Source: Comamonas thiooxydans (GTDB lineage Bacteria; Pseudomonadota; Gammaproteobacteria; Burkholderiales; Burkholderiaceae_C). Taken from it: a DNA stretch of 64,000 bases. Each line of letters begins with the position of its first letter. The first letter of the stretch is position 1. This document shows positions 53,157 to 63,550 of the stretch, piece after piece. The stretch is taken from assembly GCF_000964545.1 (NCBI RefSeq), contig NZ_BBVD01000003.1, positions 257,830-321,829 on the forward strand, in the 5' to 3' direction. The notes beneath the pieces are model-generated. The model did not search any database and was not told the DNA's origin. It saw nothing but the letters and a program-made list of their open reading frames with translations. The translations under genes and the position numbers were made by a program.

Positions 53157-53643
53157 AAAGCATTCGAAAGTTATGGATGGACGGGAGTCGTGCGCGAGCG
53201 CGCAGCACGGTTCCGGGCAGCTTGCGGACCCAGCTCAGGCGAGGCGAAGCTGCATGAACAGGCATTTTACCCGCTGCCCTTGATTGACGATGCCCCGCAG
53301 GCTTGTCCGTGATCTGCCTCAGGCGTGCAAGGTCGCTGCGCCCTGCCTCACAACTCCCTCGAAAGAGACCAGACCGGTCCTGAATGGACCTTAATGGACC
53401 TGAATCGAGCTCTCCTGCAAGTCCTTGCGCGTGGCGCAGGACTGGCCGGCTGGGCGGGAAGACTGGAGACATCGCCCGGCAGGAGAAAATCCTTGAAGAA
53501 CGGGCTCGAAAGTCGACGATCTGCTCGCAAGCGCTCAAACCCACGCTCATGACCGGGTTCAGGCAGTGCTTTATGCACAAAATTGCCGGACGGCAGCGGC
53601 CTGCAAAAGATGAGTGCGGGCCAGCGGCACTATCATAGAAAGC
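53157..53643. other. Intergenic region between ffh and the ypjD-like gene
   Basis: A 487-bp divergent region. It contains a near-repeat TGGACCTTAATGGACCTGAA at about 53386-53405, but no gene, RNA or clear operator was recognised. It should hold promoters for ffh and the ypjD-like operon. Confidence 0.5.
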
Positions 53644-54450
53644 ATGCTCTCCCAACCGCTCACCGCAGCTGGCCCCATTGGCTGGATCCTGGCCATGGCC
53701 GCAGCCATTGCCTACGCCATTCCTGCACTTGCCACCCAGCACCTGCAAGAAGCCGGTGCCCGTCGCTGCCTGCGCCTGGCCTGGGCACTGCATGCCCTGC
53801 TGCTGGGCTGGGGTCTGCTTGGCGAGCTGCCGCACTTCGGCTTTGCTCCTGCACTCTCTATCACTGCCTGGCTGGTGCTGACCGTCTATGTGGTGGAGCA
53901 GCAGCTCTACCCGCAGCTGCGCTCGCGCTGGCCGCTGTCCATGCTGGGCAGCGTGGCCGTGCTTCTGGCCGTGGTGTTCCCCGGCACTCCGCTGCACGTC
54001 AACGCCTCGCCCTGGCTGCCGCTGCATCTGGCTCTGGGTATTGCTTCCTACGGCCTGTTTGCCGCAGCCGTCGTTCATGGCGCGCTGATGAGCCATGCCG
54101 AGCGGCAGATGCGCCAGGGCGGCGACCATGACAGCGGACTGCCGCTGCTGACGCTGGAGCGGCTGACCTTCCGTTTTGTCGGAGCGGGCTTTGTGCTGCT
54201 GACCGCCACACTGGCCGCAGGCTGGCTGTTTGGCGAGCAGCTCTACGGCAAAGCATGGGTGTGGAATCACAAATCCATTTTCTCCCTGCTGTCCTGGCTG
54301 GCATTTGCCGTGCTGCTGTTCGGCCGCAAGCGATTCGGCTGGCGCGGCCAGAGCGCCGTACGTGTTCTTTATATCGGCGCCATCTTTTTGCTGCTGGCCT
54401 ATGCCGGCTCGCGGTTTGTGATTGAAGTCCTGCTGGAGCGCGCAGCATGA
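53644..54450 (+). CDS. YpjD-like cytochrome c assembly (CcsA/HemX-type) membrane protein
   Basis: A 268-residue polytopic inner-membrane protein with about eight helices. Family features are LHLALGIASYGLFAAAVVHGALM and the end region KSIFSLLSWLAFAVLLFGRKRFGWRG with VLYIGAIFLLLAYAGSRFVIEVLL. Related CcsA/HemX proteins handle heme; YpjD itself is linked to magnesium/cobalt homeostasis in enterobacteria, so the role here is open. It overlaps the next gene by four bases. Confidence 0.85.
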   Translation: MLSQPLTAAGPIGWILAMAAAIAYAIPALATQHLQEAGARRCLRLAWALHALLLGWGLLGELPHFGFAPALSITAWLVLTVYVVEQQLYPQLRSRWPLSMLGSVAVLLAVVFPGTPLHVNASPWLPLHLALGIASYGLFAAAVVHGALMSHAERQMRQGGDHDSGLPLLTLERLTFRFVGAGFVLLTATLAAGWLFGEQLYGKAWVWNHKSIFSLLSWLAFAVLLFGRKRFGWRGQSAVRVLYIGAIFLLLAYAGSRFVIEVLLERAA

Positions 54451-54692
54451 AGTATTTGCTGGTCCTGCTGGTCGTGGTGGTGGCTGTCGGAATCTGGCGC
54501 AACAAACGCCGCGCTGAAGTGGCCGATCAGACCAGGCCTGCCAGCACCCCCAAGCAGGCACAGACCATGGTAGCTTGTGCTCACTGCGGCCTTCACCTGC
54601 CGCAAGCAGATGCCGTGAGCGACGCCTCGGGCAAGATCTTCTGCAGCGCGGAACACCGCCGCCTGGCCCAGCAAGACACTGCCCGCCACTGA
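54447..54692 (+). CDS. PP0621-family small zinc-ribbon-like protein
   Basis: An 81-residue protein with an N-terminal membrane helix (LLVLLVVVVAVGIW) and a soluble part with CAHCGLHLPQADAV and IFCSAEHRRLA, a CxxC...CxxxH arrangement that could bind zinc. It resembles PP0621-family proteins, which accompany ypjD-like and pilS genes in this group. It overlaps the ypjD-like gene by four bases and precedes the PilS-like gene by four bases, so it belongs to the same transcript. Confidence 0.8.
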   Translation: MKYLLVLLVVVVAVGIWRNKRRAEVADQTRPASTPKQAQTMVACAHCGLHLPQADAVSDASGKIFCSAEHRRLAQQDTARH

Positions 54693-54696
54693 CCGC

Positions 54697-56502
54697 ATGG
54701 TGAACTCCGCCTCGCCCTGGCAGCACACCGCCATCCCGCTCGATGAAGCCATCAGCCGGCGCGCGGACGCCAGTCTCAACGCCCCGTTCGTGCGCCTGTG
54801 GCAGGCCTTCCTCAGCGGCCGCGTGCTTCTGGCGCTGGCCCTGGTGCTGCTGCAGACGCTGAATCTGCAGCTGCAGAACATCAGCTCTCCCCTGGCCTGG
54901 CTGATCTGCTTCACCTATCTGACGCTGACCGTCGTGCTGCGCCTGGCTGCCGGACGTCATTTGCCGGCGCCTCGCGCAGCCCTGCAATGGCTGCCCGTGA
55001 TCGGCGTCGACATTGCGGTGATCTTTCTGCTGCAGATCTTTCAGGTCGGCTCGCTCAACTACACCGCGCTGCTGGCCATTCCCGTCCTGATCTCCTCGGC
55101 GCTGGGTGGACTGATGCTGGCCTTTGGCACCACGGCCAGCATCACGCTGCTGACGCTGGCCTATACCTTCTGGCAATACCATGGCGGGCTCAACGACGGC
55201 GCCCAGTCTTACTACCAGACGGCTTTTTCCTGCGCCGGCTATTTCTGCGTGGCCTATCTCACGCACGAGCTGGCCAAGCGTGTCCGGCGCGAGCGTTCCC
55301 AGGCACTGTTCAACCGCTTGCGCACCCAGACCCAGGAGCAGGTCAACAGTCTGGTGATCAACCACTTCTCCGACGGCGTGCTGGTGGTCGACTCGAGCTT
55401 GCTGGTTCTGCAGGCCAACCCAGCTGCCTTGCAGCTGCTGGGCCTGCCCATAGATCACCCCCAGCCTTTTTCCCTGCAGGCCCACAGCTGGTGGGAGCCG
55501 CTGGCGCATTCAACACAAGCCAGCTTTGCCCATGCCCGCCCGCTGTCCGCCACGATTCACCTGCAGGCCCATGAACGACACGGCGCCACGGGCATGCATG
55601 TGCGCACACGCATCACCGAAGTTTCGGCGCCCTATCTGGACGAGGGTCCGCAGGCGCAAGCCAGCCATTCGCTTTGCGTCATGTTTCTTCACGACCTGCG
55701 CGAAATGGAAGCGCAGCTGCGCACCGAAAAGCTGGCCTCCATGGGCCGTATGTCGGCTGCCGTGGCCCATGAAATACGCAACCCGCTGGCCGCCATCACC
55801 CAGGCCAATGCGCTGCTGGCCGAAGACCTGGCGAGCCAGCCCGGCCCCCAACAGCTATGCCGGATCGTGGGGCAGAACGCCGACCGACTGGCCCGCATCG
55901 CCGAAGAAATCCTCAACCTGGCACGCGTGCAGCAGGGCGCAGAAACCCATCAGGGCCAGTCGCTGCCGCTGGACACCCTGCTGGCCCAGATCAGCCATGA
56001 ATGGCGCATACAGGCCGCTCCGCCGCGCCAGCTTCTGCTGCGGCTCAATGCAACGGCCCGCCACATCCTGTTCGATGAAGAGCATCTGCGCCGCGTGCTG
56101 ATCAACTTGCTGGACAATGCCCAGCGCCACCGCAGCCATGCCGGCAATGAGGCGGGCCTGCAGTTGATCAGCGGCCACGGGCCCTTGAACGGTCAGATCC
56201 AGGGTCTCGCACCGCAGGACGACACCTGCTGGTTCATGGTCTGGAGTGATGGGGCACCGCTGGAGTCCAGCGTCGAGCGCCATCTGTTCGAGCCGTTCTT
56301 CTCCTCCCAAAGCCGCTCCAGCGGCCTCGGACTCTATATATGCCGCGAACTGTGCCAGCGCTACGATGCCTCCATCAGCTATCAACGCCTGGCTCGCAGC
56401 ACACCGCAAGGCGAGGTGAACGGCAATGCCTTTATCGTGACTCTGCGCAGCGGCCCTTCATCCCTCGCGAGCCACTCCCTGTTTGACTCGATCATGGTGT
56501 AA
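54697..56502 (+). CDS. pilS: Sensor histidine kinase, PilS-like
   Basis: A 601-residue inner-membrane kinase. About six hydrophobic helices occupy 40-200, a PAS domain lies at about 220-340 (LVINHFSDGVLVVDSSLLVLQANPAALQLLG), the HisKA domain has AAVAHEIRNPLAAITQANALL (phosphorylated His), and the HATPase domain has INLLDNAQ (N box) and SSGLGLYICRELCQRYDA (G2). With PilR it controls type IV pilus genes in related bacteria. It is followed by the sigma-54 regulator gene after five bp. Confidence 0.88.
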   Translation: MVNSASPWQHTAIPLDEAISRRADASLNAPFVRLWQAFLSGRVLLALALVLLQTLNLQLQNISSPLAWLICFTYLTLTVVLRLAAGRHLPAPRAALQWLPVIGVDIAVIFLLQIFQVGSLNYTALLAIPVLISSALGGLMLAFGTTASITLLTLAYTFWQYHGGLNDGAQSYYQTAFSCAGYFCVAYLTHELAKRVRRERSQALFNRLRTQTQEQVNSLVINHFSDGVLVVDSSLLVLQANPAALQLLGLPIDHPQPFSLQAHSWWEPLAHSTQASFAHARPLSATIHLQAHERHGATGMHVRTRITEVSAPYLDEGPQAQASHSLCVMFLHDLREMEAQLRTEKLASMGRMSAAVAHEIRNPLAAITQANALLAEDLASQPGPQQLCRIVGQNADRLARIAEEILNLARVQQGAETHQGQSLPLDTLLAQISHEWRIQAAPPRQLLLRLNATARHILFDEEHLRRVLINLLDNAQRHRSHAGNEAGLQLISGHGPLNGQIQGLAPQDDTCWFMVWSDGAPLESSVERHLFEPFFSSQSRSSGLGLYICRELCQRYDASISYQRLARSTPQGEVNGNAFIVTLRSGPSSLASHSLFDSIMV

Positions 56503-56507
56503 GCCCA

Positions 56508-58008
<1,501 letters not shown>

Positions 58009-58016
<8 letters not shown>

Positions 58017-58638
58017 TTCCACGCCCCTTTCCTCCTCCCTGACCCAGCCCTGGCAGGCCGGCTGGTATGGTGCGGCGCGTCAGCTGAGATCTCCCAATTT
58101 CGGCCCTCGCCCCGAGGATGCGCAGATCGATCTCGTCGTCATCCACTCCATCAGCCTGCCTCCGGGCCAGTACGGCACAGGCGCGGTGCAGCAACTGTTC
58201 ACCAATCAGCTGGACTGGGACGCCCACCCCTATTACCAGGGCATTCGCGGCCTCGAAGTCTCGTCACATTTCTTTATCACGCGCCAGGGCGAGATCTGGC
58301 AGTTCGTCAGCTGCGACGACCGCGCCTGGCATGCCGGTGTCAGTCAGTGGCGCGGGCGCGAGCGCTGCAACGACGACTCCATCGGCATCGAACTCGAAGG
58401 CCTGGAAGGCCTGAGCTTTGAAGCTCCGCAGTACCAGGCCCTGCAGCAGCTTTGCATGACCATCGCGGCGCACTATCCGGTGCGCTACATCGCCGGACAC
58501 GAGCACATCGCGCCTGGGCGCAAGCAGGACCCCGGACCCGGTTTCGACTGGCCGCGGCTGCAGCAGCAGCTGGCCAGCACAGACGGCACGCGCAGCTGGG
58601 AATTCCCCCCCAATCCTGCAGCCTCAGGCGCAGCCTGA
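58009..58638 (+). CDS. ampD: 1,6-anhydro-N-acetylmuramyl-L-alanine amidase AmpD
   Basis: A 209-residue cytosolic zinc amidase. Zinc ligands are in LVVIHSISLPPGQYGTG (His) and YIAGHEHIAPGRKQDPGPGFDW (His and Asp). SRDDRAW-like SCDDRAWHAGVSQWRGRERCND and IGIELEG complete the active site. It removes the peptide from anhydro-muropeptides in wall recycling. Its start lies inside the end of pilR (eight-base overlap), so it is translated from the same transcript. Confidence 0.94.
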
Positions 58639-58974
58639 AATCTTCATAGCACCTACCGCCTTTCAGCACTCGATTTCATACATATTCACAGCTGAAATCT
58701 TTTATTTGCAGGCGCTATGCGCTCCTCATTTTGAGAATCCCAAGCATCCATCGTTGCGGGGCTTCGAAACGGCATGTCAATGGCGCGCGCGCAACAACTG
58801 TCGCCTGCATCAAACACGCAAATTTTTTACATATTTCCGGCCCGATCTGCCGCCGCGCGCAACCGCGCCACAGGCCTTTATTCATGCGGGATGAAGTCAT
58901 TTTTGCGGCTGTCAAGCGGCGCTCGAAATGCCAGATTCAGTAGTTTCATCAGGTCGCTCGGATTTAAGCGCGAT
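58639..58974. other. Gene-free stretch upstream of the nrdA regulatory sites
   Basis: No coding frame or RNA gene is recognised between ampD and the NrdR boxes. The stretch is richer in A/T than its neighbours, as expected for a promoter region. Confidence 0.5.
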
Positions 58975-58990
58975 ACACTACCGGTAGTGT
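58975..58990. promoter_or_regulatory. NrdR box 1 upstream of nrdA
   Basis: ACACTACCGGTAGTGT is a perfect 16-bp palindrome with the outer ACACTA / TAGTGT halves of NrdR boxes. It lies 31 bp (three helical turns) upstream of box 2, the spacing typical of NrdR-regulated promoters. Confidence 0.85.
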
Positions 58991-59005
58991 TTTGAAGAGC
59001 CTCAG

Positions 59006-59021
59006 ACCCCATATCTAGTGT
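59006..59021. promoter_or_regulatory. NrdR box 2 upstream of nrdA
   Basis: ACCCCATATCTAGTGT matches the NrdR consensus on its right half (TAGTGT) and partly on its left. It is the second of a pair separated by exactly 31 bp. Confidence 0.8.
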
Positions 59022-59029
59022 TTACAAGT

Positions 59030-59062
59030 TGTGCACACCCTGTGCAAACCATGTGTAAACCG
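59030..59062. promoter_or_regulatory. Three tandem 11-bp repeats resembling DnaA boxes
   Basis: TGTGCACACCC, TGTGCAAACCA and TGTGTAAACCG stand head to tail. On the other strand each contains GTnTnCACA, which matches seven of nine positions of the DnaA box TTATnCACA. A further 8-of-9 match, CTATCCACA, is at 59116-59124. They lie between NrdR box 2 and the nrdA start. Confidence 0.5.
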
Positions 59063-59143
59063 AGGCACCGAATCGTGTTTTTGATGGCCTGCCCACAGTG
59101 CAGGCCTTTGTCTGCCTATCCACATACTGACTCAGAGGAACTT

Positions 59144-62053
59144 ATGCAAGAAGCGTTGAACTCACTGCCTTCTGCCGCGCCTGCCGGCGCAGCCAATTCT
59201 TCCTCCCCCAATGACAGCTATCAGATCATCCGCCGCAGCGGCGATGTGGTGGCTTTCGCGCCCCAGAAGATTGCCGTGGCCCTGACCAAGGCTTTCCTGG
59301 CTGTGCGCGGCGCGCAGGGCGCGGCGTCTGCCAGCGTGCGCGACACCGTCAACGAACTGACCGAAGGCGTGGTGCGCGCACTGGTGCGCTCGCGTCCCGA
59401 TGGCGGCACCTTCCATATTGAAGATGTGCAGGACCAGGTCGAGCTGGGCCTGATGCGCGCCGGCCACCAGGACGTGGCCCGCGCCTATGTGCTGTACCGC
59501 GAGCGCCGCAACCAGGAACGTGCCGAGCAGAAGAAGGCCGCCGAAGTGGCCGCCGCTGCCGCCGCCAAGCCCGTGCTGCATGTGACCGACAACGGCCAGC
59601 GCGTGCCCCTGGACCAGGAGCGCCTGGAGGCTCTGATCGTCGCTTCCTGCCGCAATCTGAATGCCGACATCCAGTCCGCGCCCATCGTGGCCGAGACCCT
59701 GCGCAATCTGTACGACGGCGTGCCTCTGGCCGAGGTCTACAAGGCGTCCATCCTGGCCGCCCGTACGCTGATTGAAAAAGACCCCGACTACACCTACGTC
59801 ACCGCCCGCCTGCTGCTGCACACCATCGTGCGCGAAGTCATGGGCCGCGACGTGCAGCCCGCAGAAATGCAGGCCGCCTATGCCGACTACTTCCCCGGCT
59901 TTGTGCAAAAGGGCGTGGACAACGAGCTGCTCAACCCCGAGCTGCTGAGCTACGACCTGCCCCGTCTGGCCAAGGCCCTGAAGGCCGAGCGCGACGAACA
60001 GTTCGACTACCTGGGCCTGCAAACCCTGTACGACCGCTACTTCCTGCACGTGCGCAAGACCCGCATCGAGCTGCCCCAGTCCTTCTTCATGCGCGTGGCC
60101 ATGGGCCTGGCGCTGAACGAGCCTGACCGCAATGCACGTGCCATCGAGTTCTACGAGCTGCTGTCGTCCTTCGACTTCATGTCGTCCACCCCGACGCTGT
60201 TCAACAGCGGCACGCTGCGCTCGCAACTGTCGTCCTGCTACCTGACCACCGTGCCCGACGACCTGGACGGCATCTACGAATCCATCAAGGAAAACGCTCT
60301 GCTGTCCAAGTTTGCCGGCGGCCTGGGCAATGACTGGACCCGTGTGCGTGCCCTAGGCTCGCGCATCAAGGGCACCAACGGCGAATCGCAAGGCGTGGTT
60401 CCCTTCCTCAAGGTGGTCAACGACACGGCCGTCGCCGTGAACCAGGGCGGCAAGCGCAAGGGCGCGGTCTGCACCTATCTGGAATCCTGGCACCTGGACA
60501 TCGAAGAATTCCTGGAGCTGCGCAAGAACACCGGCGACGACCGCCGCCGCACCCACGACATGAACACGGCGAACTGGATTCCCGACCTGTTCATGAAGCG
60601 CGTGATGGAAAAAGGCCAGTGGACCCTGTTCTCGCCCGCCGACGCTCCCGATCTGCACGATCTGTACGGCGAAGCCTTCGAGAAGGCCTACACCGCCTAT
60701 GAAGCCAAGACCGACAGCGGCGAGCTCAAGCTGTTCAAGCGCGTGCCTGCCGTGGACCTGTGGCGCAAGATGCTCTCGATGCTGTTCGAGACCGGCCATC
60801 CCTGGATCACCTTCAAGGACCCCTGCAACATCCGCTCGCCCCAGCAGCACGTGGGTGTGGTGCACTCGTCCAATCTGTGCACCGAGATCACGCTCAACAC
60901 CAGCGACACCGAAACTGCGGTCTGCAACCTGGGTTCCGTGAACCTGGTCCAGCACATCAAGGACGGCAAGATCGACCACGACAAGCTGCGCAAGACCGTG
61001 AACACGGCCATGCGCATGCTGGACAACGTGATCGACATCAACTACTACGCCGTGCAAAAGGCCAAGGACTCCAATCTGCGCCACCGCCCCGTGGGCATGG
61101 GCCTGATGGGTTTCCAGGACGCGCTGTATGAAATGCGCACCGCCTACGCCAGCCAGGGCGCCGTCGAGTTCGCCGACGAAGCCATGGAAGCCATCTGCTA
61201 CTACGCTTACTGGGCATCGACCGAGCTGTCCAAGGAACGCGGCACCTACTCCACCTTCAAGGGCTCGCTGTGGGATCAGGGCATCCTGCCTCCCGACACA
61301 CTGAAGCTGCTGGAAAAGGCCCGCGGCGGCTATGTGGAGGTGGATCGCTCCGCCAAGCTGGACTGGGACGCCCTGCGCGCCAAGATCGCCAAGGACGGCA
61401 TGCGCAACTCCAACTGCGTGGCCATTGCGCCCACCGCCACCATCTCCAACATCGTGGGCGTGGATGCCTCGATCGAGCCTTCGTTCGGCAACCTGTCCGT
61501 GAAGTCCAATCTGTCTGGCGAATTCACCGTCATCAACCAGTACCTGGTGCGCGACCTCAAGCGCCTGGGCCTGTGGGACGACGTGATGGTCATGGACCTC
61601 AAGCATTTCGACGGCTCGCTGCGCGCCATCGACCGCGTGCCGCAAGAGATCAAGAACCTCTACGCCACCGCGTTCGAAGTCTCGCCCGAATGGCTGGTGG
61701 AAGCCGCCTCGCGCCGCCAGAAGTGGATCGACCAGGCCCAGAGCCTGAACATCTACATGGCCGGTGCATCGGGCAAGAAGCTGCACGACACCTACATGCT
61801 GGCCTGGCTGCGCGGTCTGAAGACCACCTACTATCTGCGCACCACCAGCGCGACCAATATCGAGAAGTCCACCGTGCAAAGCCGTGTGCTGAACGCTGTG
61901 TCCTCCGGCGCTCCTGCCGCTTCGGCGGCTCCTGCGGCCAAGCCTGCGGTGAGCGCACTGGAAGCCGCTGCCGCCGCCGCCCGCGCCCAGGCACCCGCCA
62001 CGGACATCAAGTTCTGCGCGATCGACGATCCAGGCTGCGAGGCTTGCCAATAA
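59144..62053 (+). CDS. nrdA: Ribonucleoside-diphosphate reductase class Ia, alpha subunit
   Basis: A 969-residue large subunit, longer than E. coli NrdA (761). Two ATP-cone regulatory domains are present, at about 22-120 (YQIIRRSGDVVAFAPQKI) and about 145-240 (VTDNGQRVPLDQERLEALIV), as known for Pseudomonas aeruginosa NrdA. The catalytic barrel has SQLSSCYLTTVPDDL, NLCTEITLNTSDTETAVCNLGS (radical Cys region with the partner Cys) and the end CAIDDPGCEACQ with thiol-exchange cysteines after an Ala-rich linker. It reduces NDPs to dNDPs with NrdB. GAGG precedes the ATG at 59144; the frame continues to 59018 through the regulatory repeats. Confidence 0.95.
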   Translation: MQEALNSLPSAAPAGAANSSSPNDSYQIIRRSGDVVAFAPQKIAVALTKAFLAVRGAQGAASASVRDTVNELTEGVVRALVRSRPDGGTFHIEDVQDQVELGLMRAGHQDVARAYVLYRERRNQERAEQKKAAEVAAAAAAKPVLHVTDNGQRVPLDQERLEALIVASCRNLNADIQSAPIVAETLRNLYDGVPLAEVYKASILAARTLIEKDPDYTYVTARLLLHTIVREVMGRDVQPAEMQAAYADYFPGFVQKGVDNELLNPELLSYDLPRLAKALKAERDEQFDYLGLQTLYDRYFLHVRKTRIELPQSFFMRVAMGLALNEPDRNARAIEFYELLSSFDFMSSTPTLFNSGTLRSQLSSCYLTTVPDDLDGIYESIKENALLSKFAGGLGNDWTRVRALGSRIKGTNGESQGVVPFLKVVNDTAVAVNQGGKRKGAVCTYLESWHLDIEEFLELRKNTGDDRRRTHDMNTANWIPDLFMKRVMEKGQWTLFSPADAPDLHDLYGEAFEKAYTAYEAKTDSGELKLFKRVPAVDLWRKMLSMLFETGHPWITFKDPCNIRSPQQHVGVVHSSNLCTEITLNTSDTETAVCNLGSVNLVQHIKDGKIDHDKLRKTVNTAMRMLDNVIDINYYAVQKAKDSNLRHRPVGMGLMGFQDALYEMRTAYASQGAVEFADEAMEAICYYAYWASTELSKERGTYSTFKGSLWDQGILPPDTLKLLEKARGGYVEVDRSAKLDWDALRAKIAKDGMRNSNCVAIAPTATISNIVGVDASIEPSFGNLSVKSNLSGEFTVINQYLVRDLKRLGLWDDVMVMDLKHFDGSLRAIDRVPQEIKNLYATAFEVSPEWLVEAASRRQKWIDQAQSLNIYMAGASGKKLHDTYMLAWLRGLKTTYYLRTTSATNIEKSTVQSRVLNAVSSGAPAASAAPAAKPAVSALEAAAAAARAQAPATDIKFCAIDDPGCEACQ

Positions 62054-62061
62054 CTGGCTGA

Positions 62062-62157
62062 CTCCCCCTGAAGCGCTTGGCCTAGGCGGCCCCGCGCCTT
62101 CCCCCTCTCTGGCGCTGAGCGCCGGAGGGGGACGACACCCTCGGTGCGCGGCGGCGC
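62062..62157 (+). repeat. GC-rich dispersed repeat directly after nrdA
   Basis: It starts CTCCCCCTGA eight bases after the nrdA stop and contains GGAGGGGGACGACA, then ends CGGTGCGCGGCGGCG. The order and sense orientation match the repeat after ffh at 51681-51755, with a longer middle here. It contains the inverted repeat GGCGCT / AGCGCC. Confidence 0.7.
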
Positions 62158-62280
62158 TTCCTCGGTGTCTCTCGCTTTAGAGTGCGCCAGTATTTGAGTG
62201 GTGCCACTCCATCAATAAATGACTGAAAAGCTGGATGTCGATTGCATTGCACCCAGCCTTTTCCCCCTCAAGGAATAAAT

Positions 62281-63372
62281 ATGCTGAGCTTTGACGACGA
62301 CACCTTTGCCTCTTCCGCCACCAGCGCAGAAGCCGGCGCGTCCACCAGCACCCACAAGCGCGTGAATGCCGCCGACAAGCGCATCATCAACGCCAAGACC
62401 GACGTGAACCAGCTGGTCCCCTTCAAGTACAAGTGGGCCTGGGAAAAGTATCTGGCCACCTGCGCCAACCACTGGATGCCGCAGGAAGTGAACATGACGC
62501 GCGACATCGCGCTGTGGAAGGACCCCAACGGCCTGACCGAAGACGAGCGCCGCATCGTCAAGCGCAATCTGGGCTTCTTTGTGACGGCCGACTCGCTGGC
62601 CGCCAACAACATCGTGCTGGGCACCTACCGCCACATCACGGCGCCCGAGTGCCGCCAGTTCCTGCTGCGCCAGGCCTTCGAGGAAGCCATCCACACTCAC
62701 GCCTACCAGTACATCGTGGAATCGCTGGGCCTGGATGAATCGGAAATCTTCAACGCCTACAACGAAGTCCAATCCATCCGCGACAAGGACGAGTTCCTGA
62801 TCCCCTTCATCGAAGCGATCATGGACCCCAACTTCAACACCGGCACGCCCGAAACCGACCAGACGCTGCTGAAGTCGCTGATCGTTTTTGCCTGCCTGAT
62901 GGAAGGTCTGTTCTTCTACGTGGGCTTCACGCAGATCCTGGCCCTGGGCCGCCAGAACAAGATGACGGGCGCTGCCGAGCAGTACCAGTACATCCTGCGC
63001 GACGAGTCCATGCACTGCAACTTCGGCATCGATCTGATCAACCAGCTCAAACTCGAGAACCCCCATCTGTGGACGGCCGAGTTCAAGCAGGAAATCACGG
63101 AGCTGTTCCAGAAGGCTGTGGAACTCGAATATCGCTATGCCGAGGACACCATGCCACGCGGCGTGCTGGGCATGAATGCATCCATGTTCAAGGGCTATCT
63201 GCGCTACATCGCCAACCGTCGCGCCACGCAGATCGGTCTGGAGGAACTGTTCCCCGGTGAAGAAAATCCCTTCCCCTGGATGAGCGAAATGATCGATTTG
63301 AAGAAAGAACGTAACTTCTTTGAGACACGAGTGATCGAGTATCAGACCGGAGGCGCACTTTCTTGGGATTAA
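62281..63372 (+). CDS. nrdB: Ribonucleoside-diphosphate reductase class Ia, beta subunit
   Basis: A 363-residue radical-generating subunit. Metal and radical residues follow the class Ia pattern: FEEAIHTHAYQYI gives Glu135, His138 and Tyr142, the spacing of Glu115, His118 and Tyr122 in E. coli, so a tyrosyl radical is expected. RDESMHCNFGIDLI provides the second Glu and His. The C-terminus ends EYQTGGALSWD, which docks to NrdA. AAGGA precedes the ATG. It is separated from nrdA by 227 bp including the GC-rich repeat. Confidence 0.96.
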   Translation: MLSFDDDTFASSATSAEAGASTSTHKRVNAADKRIINAKTDVNQLVPFKYKWAWEKYLATCANHWMPQEVNMTRDIALWKDPNGLTEDERRIVKRNLGFFVTADSLAANNIVLGTYRHITAPECRQFLLRQAFEEAIHTHAYQYIVESLGLDESEIFNAYNEVQSIRDKDEFLIPFIEAIMDPNFNTGTPETDQTLLKSLIVFACLMEGLFFYVGFTQILALGRQNKMTGAAEQYQYILRDESMHCNFGIDLINQLKLENPHLWTAEFKQEITELFQKAVELEYRYAEDTMPRGVLGMNASMFKGYLRYIANRRATQIGLEELFPGEENPFPWMSEMIDLKKERNFFETRVIEYQTGGALSWD

Positions 63373-63550
63373 TTGCTTCTAAGCAGGCACAATGCGAGTC
63401 ATGACTTGCTTCACTTCATTGCTACAAAAAACTGAGATTTTTGGCGTGAAGCAAATTTGTGTTCCTAGCGATGCGTAACTCCACATCGCTTTGAATCGTC
63501 CGGCACCGCAAGGAACCGGACGTCTTATGCAAATCAACGAAGGAGAAAAT
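63373..63550. other. Intergenic region between nrdB and the histone-like gene
   Basis: It contains a GTCCGG / CCGGAC hairpin around 63497-63520 ahead of the ribosome-binding site GAAGGAG. This could be a terminator-like or leader structure for the histone-like gene. No gene is seen. Confidence 0.5.

Noticed and set aside
53128..55509. Minus-strand open frame of 793 codons
   Set aside because: It runs antisense to the ypjD-like and PilS-like genes and through the ffh upstream region; the product is Gln/His/Gly-rich with no domain.
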